Notes under the pieces: generated by a model | The model's input: only the letters and a program-made list of their open reading frames with translations | Told to the model about the DNA's origin: nothing | The model's database searches: none | Assembly: GCA_001661515.1 (NCBI GenBank) | Contig: LUVW01000036.1 | Coordinates: 211,067 to 275,066, forward strand | DNA from: Capniomyces stellatus | Lineage: Eukaryota; Kickxellomycota; Harpellomycetes; Harpellales; Legeriomycetaceae | Length of the DNA: 64,000 nucleotides | Reading direction: 5' to 3' | Program-made: the position numbers and the translations under genes | Part shown: piece after piece, positions 13,031 to 23,900 of the stretch | Layout: every line of letters starts with the position of its first letter | How positions within the stretch are numbered: the stretch's first letter is position 1

Positions 13031-13418
13031 TTTGCCTATAGTTGTGCTGAAGCAATTTTAATTTATTTATCTTCCGTTTTGGTGTTTATAAATACGCGGG
13101 GAGTCAAGTTGGTTTTGAAACTTTAGTTTAGTGTGAAGAACCAAGATACTAAAAAAAAAGGGAGAACGAGTTGGATAAGTAGCCAATGTGGACAAAGACA
13201 TAAGCTATAAATAATGGAATTTCAGAAAGTTCGAAAGCGAACTCGGATATTTGTTTTTTTTTTAATTTTTTTATTGGATTTTGTTTTTTTTTCATCAACA
13301 AAGTGGACTTTTTTTACTTGGTTGATTGATAATTTGGAATAAACTTTAATAGAAATCAAAAGGGATAACAAAAGATCAATAAGGGGACATCAAGAATAAT
13401 AGGGTGGTAGTATAAGAA

Positions 13419-14507
13419 ATGAGGTTATATACAGGGCCAAAAAGACATGTGTTTGGATTGAGGCAAGAGGCGTGTAAATGTTTGGGGGCAGGAAGGGCTT
13501 TTATTCCGGAAAGAAAGGAGGCAAGTAGTATAGGAATTAGAGTTGTGGGCGGCAGTGTAGGGATAGGATCGAAGAATGGAGTATGTAAAAGTGGGTACGC
13601 GACATTATCGTTTTTGGATAAGGAAATGAAGGCAGAAATCAAAGCAAGCAGCAAGGTAGTGGGAGCAAAAATAAAAGAGGGACAGGAAAAGAAGACAGCG
13701 GATGAGGTGGAGGTAGAGGCGGGGGAGAGTAAAATGAGCGTGTACGAGTATAGCCTGTTGGTTTCAAGCAGGGAGAATGGTGGGTTGGGTGATGAGGGTA
13801 TGCTGGATTTGGAGGAGATATATTTGGCGATAACAAAGGAGATAACGGAGAGGTATGAGGTGGAGGGGGACAGAGTAAGCGTAAAGGTAAATGAAAAAAA
13901 GCACCAAATGACGGGCGTGTTGCAGGCAAAGTTTATGAAGAGGTTGGTGGAGATGAATTGTTCAGCAGAGATACTTGAGATTGGGGCGTTTGTGGGGTTT
14001 GGAGCAATATCGCTTCTACAGGGGCTAGGTGGAGGTGCTGGAAGAGTTGTTAGTGTTGAGGTGGACTCTGATTATTGCAAAGTAGCAAGGTACAATATTA
14101 GCAAGTTTGGGGGAGTTTGGGGAGGAGAAAATGTCGAGGTTGTGAATAGCGATGCAGTAGAGTACTTGTCAAAAGTGAGTGGTAGGAAGTTTGACTTTGT
14201 GTACATTGATGCAAATAAATCGAGGTATGAAAAGTACATTGAGCTGATTGTGGAGCGGGAGCTGTTGGATAAGGAAAGGGGGGTGATTGTGGTTGACAAC
14301 GTGTTGTTCCGTGGAGCAGCGGTTTCCAGCTACTTGGCAACAGTTGGGGCGCAGGGAAAGAAGAGCAAGATGGGGAATATTTTAAATGAATTCAATTGGA
14401 AGGTGAAAAAAGAATGCGAAACTAACAATTTACAAGTAATAGTGTTGCCGATATTTGATGGAATATCGATAATAAGCTACAAAAAAAAAGGAAAGGAGGG
14501 GGGATAA
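13419..14507 (+). CDS. SAM-dependent O-methyltransferase (caffeoyl-CoA/catechol OMT family)
   Basis: A single-exon frame of 362 codons. The class I methyltransferase core starts near residue 165: QAKFMKRLVEM, the SAM-binding ILEIGAFVGFGAISL, the acidic VVSVEVD, then FDFVYIDANKSRYEKY, GVIVVDNVLFRG (metal-binding Asp-Asn of this family) and a terminal LPIFDGISII. This order is that of cation-dependent O-methyltransferases such as CCoAOMT, COMT and fungal homologues; the acceptor substrate cannot be told. Usual length is ~220-250, so the ~110-residue N-terminal part (basic, few acidic residues at first) is extra. It may be a mitochondrial leader, or translation may begin at a later Met (for example near 13626 or 13735). 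Its 3' end converges with the ITFG1-like gene, only 49 bp away. Confidence 0.88.
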   Translation: MRLYTGPKRHVFGLRQEACKCLGAGRAFIPERKEASSIGIRVVGGSVGIGSKNGVCKSGYATLSFLDKEMKAEIKASSKVVGAKIKEGQEKKTADEVEVEAGESKMSVYEYSLLVSSRENGGLGDEGMLDLEEIYLAITKEITERYEVEGDRVSVKVNEKKHQMTGVLQAKFMKRLVEMNCSAEILEIGAFVGFGAISLLQGLGGGAGRVVSVEVDSDYCKVARYNISKFGGVWGGENVEVVNSDAVEYLSKVSGRKFDFVYIDANKSRYEKYIELIVERELLDKERGVIVVDNVLFRGAAVSSYLATVGAQGKKSKMGNILNEFNWKVKKECETNNLQVIVLPIFDGISIISYKKKGKEGG

Positions 14508-14520
14508 ACAGATAAGGGGA

Positions 14521-14533
14521 GGGGGGGGGGGGG
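14521..14533. repeat. Poly-G tract between convergent genes
   Basis: Thirteen consecutive G in the 49-bp gap between the stop of the O-methyltransferase (14507) and the stop of the ITFG1-like gene (14557). It stands out in AT-rich spacer sequence. Confidence 0.9.
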
Positions 14534-14556
14534 TTGAAAGTATACTAAACTTTGGA

Positions 14557-17361
14557 TTAAAGGGCGTCAAAATTGATTGAATGCAGCTGTTTCAGTTTTT
14601 GTTTTTCCATCAGATCGTAGTTGCTTTCAACGCGATTCAACACAATGATAACAATGCCCAAAACAACCATCATCAGCACCAGGGTGACGAATATGTACAG
14701 CAGGCTGTTGCTGTTTTCGCTCAGATACATGACCAACTTCCAGTTGCTAGTTGGGCTTTCGCTGCTGGACTTGACAGGGAACACGACGACTTTGCTGTTT
14801 GGAATTATGCCCTCAAACAGCCGTATGTCGCCTGTGCTGGTGCTGTCAGCTGAGGAGGAAGAGTAGCCGACGTACATGGTGTTTATGTAGTTGTTTGTTC
14901 TTCCAAGGCCAATTACGTTGTAGGGGAGAGTCAGGGGTCGGTACGAGCTTGATGGAGACTGGGCGACTAATTAGAATATATTTATACATACATATTGGCA
15001 GTATTAGATATTTTCTTATTTAAAAGCGTGTTAATAATGATCAATAAATATACAAGCAAGCATAGTTAAATAAGGATGAAAAGAAAAAAGAAAGAAGAAA
15101 AAAAAAGAGGGGAGCAAAATGTGTTTATTTACCTGCTAACAAGTGGCTGTCACCAAGCTCGTCACTCAAAACAAACTTAAAAGTAGGTCCTCCAAAGCCA
15201 GTGGAGTAAACATTTCCATTTCCATCGCCATGGCTGCTGGAAAACAGTTCGTTGATCGTTGGGCAATACAGCGTCTTTAGGAAGAACGAGTCAGTAAAGT
15301 AGTTATTGAAGAACGCGCGGACCTTGGATTTGTTTCCATCACTCTTGTCAATAAACGGAACCAAAATATCCAGCTTGCCGTCCTCATCAATATCAAACAA
15401 AATCGCACCCGTTTTTATCTCCAAGTTGTCAATTTCGTCCATGTCAAACTTTGACGAAATTGGTGCAAATGTTCGGAACTTTTTGTCAATAGCTGTTTGG
15501 TAGCATTGCGAAGGGGCTTGGCACTTTGTGTTTATTAAAATCCGGACCTGGTTGGCTCCTACTGTGTTTGTGTGCGACGATGGATTTTTCTTACCACTGA
15601 TTTTGTCAATCAACTTGCCCAAGTAGTCAAAAATATCTGCTCTTTTTTTCACAGCCGAGTTGTCACCCATTCCAGTTGCTACCACGTTTGTGTCTGTGTT
15701 TGTGCTTGCTACTGTCCCGGAGTTTCCTTCTGGTTCCTTTGTTTCCTCTGCTTCCTTTTTTGCCTCTGTTGCTTTTTTCGCCTTTGTTGTCCTTGTCGTT
15801 ATTAGAATATCTGGGTACCCATCAAGATCAAAGTCTCCTATCTGCAGCGATATTGGCTGTGGCCCATTGAAGTTTGTATCAATCACTCCCAACATTTCCC
15901 CATTAAACATACTTGTAATATCAACCTCAATCCGACCCTATATTAACCATACCACCACCAAGTCAGAATTAAAATATAAACAAAAAAGTCAACCCAATTA
16001 GTACTTTATAACCAAGAAAAAAAAAAAAAAAGACACTACATTATATATATGTAGACTTATTCAATTACCGTTCCGAGCTCGAAATCAAACAGGAAATTTG
16101 GATCAGCTGCACAAACCTCCTTCAAGCTCCTGCATCCTTTACTCTCTATGTTTCCGCTGCCACCACTTCCACCACCAAACCCAAAGCCCAGGAAATCAAA
16201 GCCTCTGATATTAGTCCCAGTGTTAGTCCCAGCGTTAGTCCCAGTGCTAGTGCTAGTTTCCGATTTCGCGCTGCAAAGTGTGGCTTGTTGGTTATACACA
16301 ATGTTGATAACGCATTTATCATCGCTACAGGTTGGGTACACCATGTCAAGGCTCCCGTTTGCATCCATGTCTGCAAACGTAACCTGGCCTGTTCCGGGCG
16401 GCAGCGTGTTTGACGAATGGTAGGTAAATTCGTTTCTGCCGTTGTTTATCCAGATTTGAAACTTATCATCCTTGCAAACCAAAAACAAGTCTGGCGTACA
16501 GTCGCCATTCAAGTCAAGAAACGAACTCGAGTGGGGGTGCTTGAGCGTGCAGAACTTTTCCTTTGATGTTGTTGTTAGTTTGGTCTTTACAAACTCTTGA
16601 ACCACTTTGCTTGACCCCGTGCCTGTGTCTAGCTTCCTTAGCGTGTTTATCCACACAAACAACCCCGGTTCTTCTTCTTCTTCTCCTTCACCGCTTGGCA
16701 CGGCTTTGTCCTTGTCCTTGTTCTTTGGGTTGTATGGCGTTCCAATAAAGTCCATCAACTTGTCTCCATTATAATCCGCAACAAGTGGCTGACTCTGCCT
16801 AAAACTCCCAACAATCAGCCCCTCATCGTACCTCCCGTTCCCCTGCTTCTTAAACATCCGAACCATAATCTCCTCCTCATCAAAACTCTCTCCACTCAAA
16901 AACCCACTGTTTTTGCGGTACACTCCCCCCATCACCACTATATCAATCTCCCCTCGGTTTGAAAAGTCCCCAGCAACAACATTGTAGCTGTCAAACTTGT
17001 CAAACTCCCCAACCTTCCCACTGCTTATATCCACTTTGCCAAAATGCCCAACTTCAATCTTGTCACTCGACAAAACAAACTTTTCTGCTGCCTTGTCATG
17101 TTTGTAGAATTCAAGCTGCTTTTTACTTGGCGTCAGAACAATAATGTCATTGTACTTGTTTCCATCTAAATCCGATATCGCCATTATCGTTCCCTCCAAC
17201 TCCTCCAAACCAACTTTCACACCATACATCTTGTTCTTTGTGATTCCTTGCTGCCTCCGATTTACCGCATCCACTTTGTTATCCCCAACAAATAGAATTA
17301 CCAACAACATTACTGCTGTAGTCACCATTATGGCATACTTTTTTATTTTTTCCAAGCCCAT
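14557..17361 (-). CDS. FG-GAP repeat surface protein, TIP/ITFG1 (LINKIN) homologue
   Basis: Type I membrane protein related to animal T-cell immunomodulatory protein (ITFG1/LINKIN), an integrin-alpha-like beta-propeller protein. Exons 17361-16069, 15937-15133 and 14966-14557 join in frame to 835 codons. Residues ~10-30 form a hydrophobic signal segment. FG-GAP/Ca-binding-like loops follow: DLDGNKYNDIIVL, DYNGDKLMDFIG, DLNGDCTPDLFLV, DMDANGSLDMVYP, DLDGYPDILI and DIDEDGKLDILVP. The diagnostic end is in exon 3: LPYNVIGLGRTNNYINTMYVG, IIPNSKVVVFPV, a transmembrane helix (~787-809) and a short tail ending HSINFDAL, matching the family's GLGRTxNxVxxLxVG / PNS / FHFDAM order. Low-complexity Ser/Thr/Gly and Lys/Glu insertions make it longer than the ~610-residue animal protein. 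Donors are GTAATT and GTAAAT. Confidence 0.9.
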
Positions 17362-18121
17362 GTTTTCTATTCTTTTTATATCGCCTTATTTTTCCTTGCT
17401 TTGCTTTGTTTCGCTTTATATTTCGCTTTATGTTTACTCTAATGTTAAACCATTTACTTTCTTTATATATATAAAACTCACACACTCAAACCCCGTTTAA
17501 TGCTTTTTACTCGATTTAATGATACAAAGAAAATTATACTTTAAGTAAATTCCATTTAGACAAAACCATATACTGCTGACCATTAATTCAAAAGCAAATT
17601 TATCTCTTGAATGATTTATGGGCATATTTTTTTTCCCTCTTAATTTTGAGGTCCTTTGAAAATCGGCTGTTGTTATACTGCCAATTAAGTTGTTTGCTAA
17701 ATCTTTGTCCAAAATTATGAATGGCGTATTCCAATAATAATAATAATAAAATCACAAATGTTTCTTTAATTTTAGAAAGGTCAAACATAACCAAACCACC
17801 TCGCCTCTTCCTATGGATAACTATATTGTAGAGTTATATATATATAGCAGAGTAAAGTAAAAAAAAAAATGTAATACTAAAATGTACGGTTCAAAAGATA
17901 TGAAATAAGTATAGGTTATAAATAGAATTAGTCAACACGAATAACTAAAACTGTGCGTGTTTTTTTTTTATAAAAAAAAAAAAGGAAAAAAAAAAAAAGG
18001 AGNAAAAAAAAAAAAAAGGAAAAAAAAAAAAAGTAGAGATAGGAGGGGTAAAGGATTGGTACCAAATGGAACTGTAAGAATATTAAGGGCGTAGTTGATA
18101 TCATGGTTAATTGCTGTTGTA
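17362..18121. other. Spacer with A-rich tract and ambiguous base
   Basis: Spacer between the start of the ITFG1-like gene and the stop of the Ndt80-like gene. It contains interrupted poly-A runs at 17970-18032 with one undetermined base (N) at 18003. This homopolymer stretch just downstream of the Ndt80-like stop codon is probably poorly sequenced. No gene seen. Confidence 0.7.
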
Positions 18122-20904
18122 TCAGTGGTTTTGGTTAGCAAAGTTGGACATTGGGTAGTTTGAAATAAATCCTGGAGGCCTTGGCAATCGTTCGTCACCA
18201 CCACCACCACCATTACTATTACTGAAACTGTCGCCCCCACCGCCTCCTCCACCCCCAGCACTCCCATTACCGTGTATTGGGTTCAATCCACTTTGACTGT
18301 TTAGTGGTGATAAATGCGAGTAAAACTGAAATGAACCACTAACAGCACTAGTGGGGCCAATGTTTGTATTGGCAACATTGGCACCACCATTGGCGCTGAT
18401 AGGGTTGGGCCTATAGTACTGTTCTGTTACAACAGTAGTTTCTTGTGATATTGTTGCTGGTATATCACCATTTCCCCCACCATTGTTGCTGCCCAGGTGC
18501 TGGTAATTCTGGTTAAAGTATAAATGCTGCTTTTGCAAATCACCGCTGTTGGCATGGTGTTGTTGCTGCTGATGCTGTTGTTGCTGTTGTTGGTGCTGTT
18601 GCGCTGGTATTTGTACTGATAATGGGGTTGGTGAAACATACTCTTGTCCCTGCTGAGACTGGGGCGGCAGATTGATTAAATTAGGCAACTTCTGGTTGCC
18701 CAAATGGCTAGCGGACCCCATTGCATTGCTATTGGGTAACGGCTTTTGTCTATTCCAAAACTCGTTACCGCAGCTATTATTAGCATTGTTGTTGCTGTTT
18801 CCATATTTGTCGATGTACTCGTTGCCCTGACCCAGCTGTCTATTTGACGAGTCTATAAACTTGTTGCTGTTGTTGTTGTTGTTTCCGCTATACAACAAAG
18901 CATTAACGCTGTTTCCGCTAGCACTGATCGAGTTGGTACTGCTGTTATTGTTGTTATTGTTACTGTTGGTATAGTTTGTTAGAGGAATCGAGTAGTTACT
19001 GAATGGCGAGTCATACATCACCTGGCTACCGCTGTTGCTGCTTTGGTATGCTTGGTGAATAAACTTTTCGTCTCCGCCACCGCTGACGTTTGCTATACTG
19101 CTCCCACTGCTATGACTCATGCCGCGAGCTATTCCCCCACCTCCCCCTAGTAACCCACCGTCGTTATAATGGCTCGGACTTCTTCCCCGAACTACCAAAG
19201 GCGATGAGCTAATACTTGCAACAACCACCTTACTTCCGTCGCTACAACCAGCTATTAACTCCAACACTAGCATGTAATACTGTTGCGCAGCCCGCCGCTT
19301 CCCGTTATTTGCTGTTGCCGTCTTAAATTGCACCCTCTCAAAGCTAACAATCGAAGAGTTTGTCCCAACTGATGATATCTGCAAGTTCCCGCCTGAGCGT
19401 ATTGGATGCAACTTTGGGATTATCTGTGGTCCCTTATCCCGTTTTGGTGTGTGTTGCACCAGATCCACTTTCTTTGCTTTACTTTCTACCTCTGTGTTTA
19501 TTCTAGCCCCGTTTGCCTGCTTGCTAGCTACGTTACCACTGCCACTACTGCCGTTTGCTGAATACACCTGTGCGCTTATCCCTATTGAAAACTGCTCAAC
19601 CGTACGCAGACTGCCCGACTTGCTATCCAACACCAAACATGGACACTCTGGGTCACTCACTGGCCCCTTGCTGTCCGTCAAAGATAGTGCACTACTTATT
19701 TGGAAATAGTTTCTCCTGTAGCACGTCCACTCCCCCTCTGAAACAAAAAAGCCTCGATCAACTTTACTCGATATCCTTACGCTGTACCTATTATCACCAA
19801 CATTTATTTTGTTGCTATTAATAGCGATCCACTATATTATGTTTTTATTACTATAACCGGCGCATACAAATACATCTTTGTTTATTTTTTTTCCAAAAAA
19901 AAAAACAAAAAAAAAACTTACTTTTCCGTTTGGCTGGTGTTGTACAGCGTGTTCAACTGCTTAGTTTCTTGAAAAAAGGGGCTCGCTTTAACTTGCATTT
20001 GCATTCTACTATATCCAAACGACTCTGTCTTCCTTCTCCTTGGCTGGTGCTGTAAAAATGGCTGGTACCCACCGTTACCCCCACTACCTCCTAAACCACC
20101 CCCGCCTGCTCCCGAAAAGCTATACGACTGCTCTAGTCCAACATTTCCTCTTCTATGCAGCCCAAACCCAAATCCTCCGCCACCATCTCCACCCCCACCA
20201 CCAACACCATCAATACCCCCCATACCTCCTATCCCACTCATGTTTCCTACACTACCAACACTTGCTGCCCTGTTTGGCTCACTTGGCATACTTGACCCAG
20301 ACGATCTTGACATCGAGAACTCTTGTTTTATTGAAAAATCTTTGTTTAAATGCACCGACGGAATGTAAACACTTGCCTCTGTTCCTTCGCTCATCACTTG
20401 TGCTGATGAGTAGCTTAGTGGCGTGCCTATGTAATAATCGTGGCTGTTATGCTGTGGCGGAATTAAACCTGATACCGGTGTACTGCTACTATTTTCATTG
20501 TTGTTATATGCTTGCTGCTGTTGTAAATAGCCGTTTTTGTTGTAGTTATTGTCTGTTTGCATTTGACTCAGCTCGCTTAGGTGTGTTTCCTGGTGCAAAT
20601 TATTCTGTTGATACTGCTGTTGATATTGACCACCGTATTGCTGTTGGTATTGAGCTTGTTGTTGTTGCTGCTGCTGCTGTTGGTATTGAGTTTGAGCTTG
20701 CTGCTGCTGTTGTTGGTATTGGTTCGGCTGCTGCTGTTGCTGGTATTGGTTGTGCTGCTGCTGGCCATTATAGCTGTGACCTGGCTGTGTATATCCTCCT
20801 CTGCTTTGACTATTGGTTTCCATTATCGGTCGTGTGTTTATCTCCATTTCACTCCGCCATTTTGAATTGTTTTCTTCTGTTATTGCATATTTCTTATCTT
20901 CCAT
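18122..20904 (-). CDS. Ndt80/PhoG-type DNA-binding transcription factor
   Basis: Transcription factor of the family that includes yeast Ndt80 (meiosis) and Neurospora vib-1 (nutrition, heterokaryon incompatibility). Exons 20904-19922 and 19814-18122 join to 891 codons (donor GTAAGT, acceptor TAG). The DNA-binding domain spans the junction: SKVDRGFFVSEGEWTCYRRN, YFQISSALSLTD, CPCLVLDS, VEQFSIGISAQV, then VSFERVQFKTATANNGKRRA, QQYYMLVLELIA and SSPLVVRGRSPSHYND. The RGFF, RRNYFQ, TANNGKRRAAQQY and RGRSPxH blocks are the core of PF05224 as I recall it. Flanks are low complexity: long Gln tracts around 20590-20760, Asn and Ser tracts around 18540-18960, and Gly tracts. The TTG at 20928 lies in frame upstream, but the first ATG is at 20904. 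An extra 5' exon is possible. Which process it controls cannot be told. Confidence 0.93.
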
Positions 20905-23900
20905 ATCTCTTATGTTGTATCTTGCCAAGATATCACCTGATTCTTCAATGTGTAAACTAGCTCCTCGGCTTGCTTTATCCTCTCTACACGTATGTATTCA
21001 CAGTGTTTCAGTACTTACTAGATAATTATAGTCTAAAATGATGTCATAAATCAACGCCTCGGTGATTCACAAATATATCCATACGAGCCATTTACAGAGT
21101 AATTGACTAAACTATACACTTGTAAATTTTGGTACATGACTTTTTGAATATAACCTGGTTTTTTTTTTACACTCACGCTTTTATATATATACACATGCTT
21201 ACTTATAAAATCTACAACACTAATCTCTGCTCGTATCGAGGAACCAAGAAGAAAAAAACACCCCGACTGATCAAATAACTCTGAAAAAAGATCCTCACTC
21301 TGCTATTTATAAAGTTTTGTTTAATGAAAGCAATGGGCTAGAATCCTCCAATCAAAGCGTTGGCTATAAGTTGTTGATCTACTTGGCTTATTTCTTGATT
21401 TAAAATTCCGGATTTTATACTTTTTTTTTACTTGGCCTAATTCCCTTTTATTCACGTTTGGTTTTAAGTTTAGGCTTTTCTATAAACTAATATAGTTTTA
21501 TTGTATTGCCACTGTCTACTTGACCGTCTTGCTTTTTTCTGCTACTAGCCTTTCTCGCTGGATGTATATATATACTTTTATATATACTTATGCTCCAGTT
21601 TACACACTATCTGTTACTTTCTTGAATCTGGAATTCGCCGTCCTTTTTTCTCCCGTACCCCCTTAACTTTAATCTCATTCACACCTTACTTTTACGAATC
21701 TGGTTTATTTTCCCTCCGACGAGTAACGCACTTTCCAAGACGCTGTTGATTGCAAGGTCACTTTTCTACGCTCGGTTCAGAACAAAGGCAATTTTTTTCT
21801 TTCAAATCTCTGAATCCTGTTTCTTACTAGCTTCATGCATATATCAATCTATGCATATAGCTATCCGATATCTCTTCAACGCTTATATCCTTTTGCTGTT
21901 GTATATCCGCTGAATACCCGCTATGTGTGTATATAACTCTCGCTTTTCCCCTTGTTTGTTTAGAGGTGTGTATAATGAAAAAATAGAGTATGTGGATAAG
22001 GGGGAAAAAATGTAATTCGGATAGTCGAGGTTGTAATGAAATTGGAAAGAAAGTGAAAAGAGTTCAACTACAGTCTATTGATGTATCGTTCGTTATGTAT
22101 AATACCACAAAATTGATAAATCAAAGCAAATAGCACACGAGTATAGTATATCTGTATCCGCTTTGGTTTCTATCGCTTTGATATTGTCTTTAGTGTTAGA
22201 TATCAAAATCAAAATAAACTAAAGATCATTCTATTTATTTTTATAAATACTCGGGAACTTTGCTGATGACTTTTTATTTATTGTTATAATCATCCATCTT
22301 ATTTTTATATTACTGTTTAATTACTAATAAAAGTGTTTAATTGAAACCACCTTATTAATTTAGCCTAAAACGCTGATACACCCCATTAGCCTTTTGAAAA
22401 TCCATTTCATATCTTTGTATAAATTCCTACTAGTTTATTTTAATTTGTTTTTTTTGGATTGATTTTTTTTTTTGTTTAATCTGGGTTTAGTTCCTTACAT
22501 TTTATTATCGACTTTATTTCCTATTTACTCGACAGGCTTTAAATCCGACTTGATCAAATTGTTTTCATTTGTTTAAAGACAAAAAAACTCCATTTCTTCT
22601 AAATTCGTTGTTGCTTTAAATTACCAACACTTTTGTAAAATCTAAACACTTTTTCGGCCTAACATTTTAGTTTGAATTATTTTGTAAACAGTTACTGCTA
22701 TTTGTATGGTGTTGGAATTCATACAATGTCATTAATTTGATTTCGTGTGTTTTGCTATGGTTGTACTTTAGCTCTATTTTAAATGGCTACCTTCATTACT
22801 TTTATCCTTTTACCTTACCTCTCCTTTGTTTTAATTTATTTAAACTTTTGATCCTCGAAGGCTGGGCTTTTTTTATATCAACTCGTTGCCTACCTTCTAA
22901 CTCCAAGTAATCTTCCTTTATCTTTAGCTTTTATCAGCCAACCAATTTCCCTGTCTTATTAAAATCGCTCAACTTATTTGCACTTATTTATCGAACATTA
23001 TCAATTGCTCAAGTTTGCTTGCTCTTTGTCAGTAATTTATTTTATTTTACAATCTTCAACTTTTTTACTCCTTTCCTGCTAGCTTTCGACATTCTATCTT
23101 TTTTTTTTCAACTTCTTTCATAATGTGTTTGTATATATTTGATTCTCTATTTAACTTATTGGCCATTGACGAGTTTAGTTGTAAAGGCTATTTACTACTG
23201 AATTAGTTAGACTCCACAGTTTTAGATCGAAGGGTTACTGGATTAATAGTTAGACATCTAAACAACCAAGTAAAAAAGCAACATTTAAAGTCGACCATAT
23301 TTAGTTCTGTAAAGCTAAACGAGTTTGTGCAATTTTCCTGATTGATTTTCCACTTGGTGCTTTCTTGGACTCTTTGCCGAATTTGCAGTAGACTGCTAGA
23401 TAAGAAAACCATTTCACAAAGTAAATATTACGCTTTTCAACTCTCTGCCTCGTGCGTGATAGCAATATTGTTGGTGGCTTTTGTAAACCGTAAGAACTGG
23501 CTTGTAAACCACAACCATTGACATGATGGGCAAATTGGGCTGGATGTGTTAGTGGATCAGAGTGGAGATCAATGTATACATTTGCCCTTACTTTCAATAG
23601 CTCACATTCGATTATAGTTCAGCTTAACTTTTTTTTCTTCTTTTTTTTCGACTATTTCCAACTTTTTTCTTTAAATCTAATATTCGGATTTGTATTTCTC
23701 TTGAATTTACTCATCGGCATCTCCAAACATCTCTTTTTATTTTAAACTGTATTTTCGAACTTTACTTTGCTTTTTTGTGCCCTTTTATTCTGTTTTAAAA
23801 AAATCAAAATGAATATTACTTGATGCTAATGTATACAATTTATAATCAAAATCCATTTTATCAAAATGAGTCTGTAATTCGTTCTCACTTAACTTTGCTT

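Noticed and set aside
20040..20960. Long plus-strand open frame opposite the Ndt80-like gene
   Set aside because: Antisense shadow of the Gln/Gly-rich exon; the minus strand carries the conserved domain.
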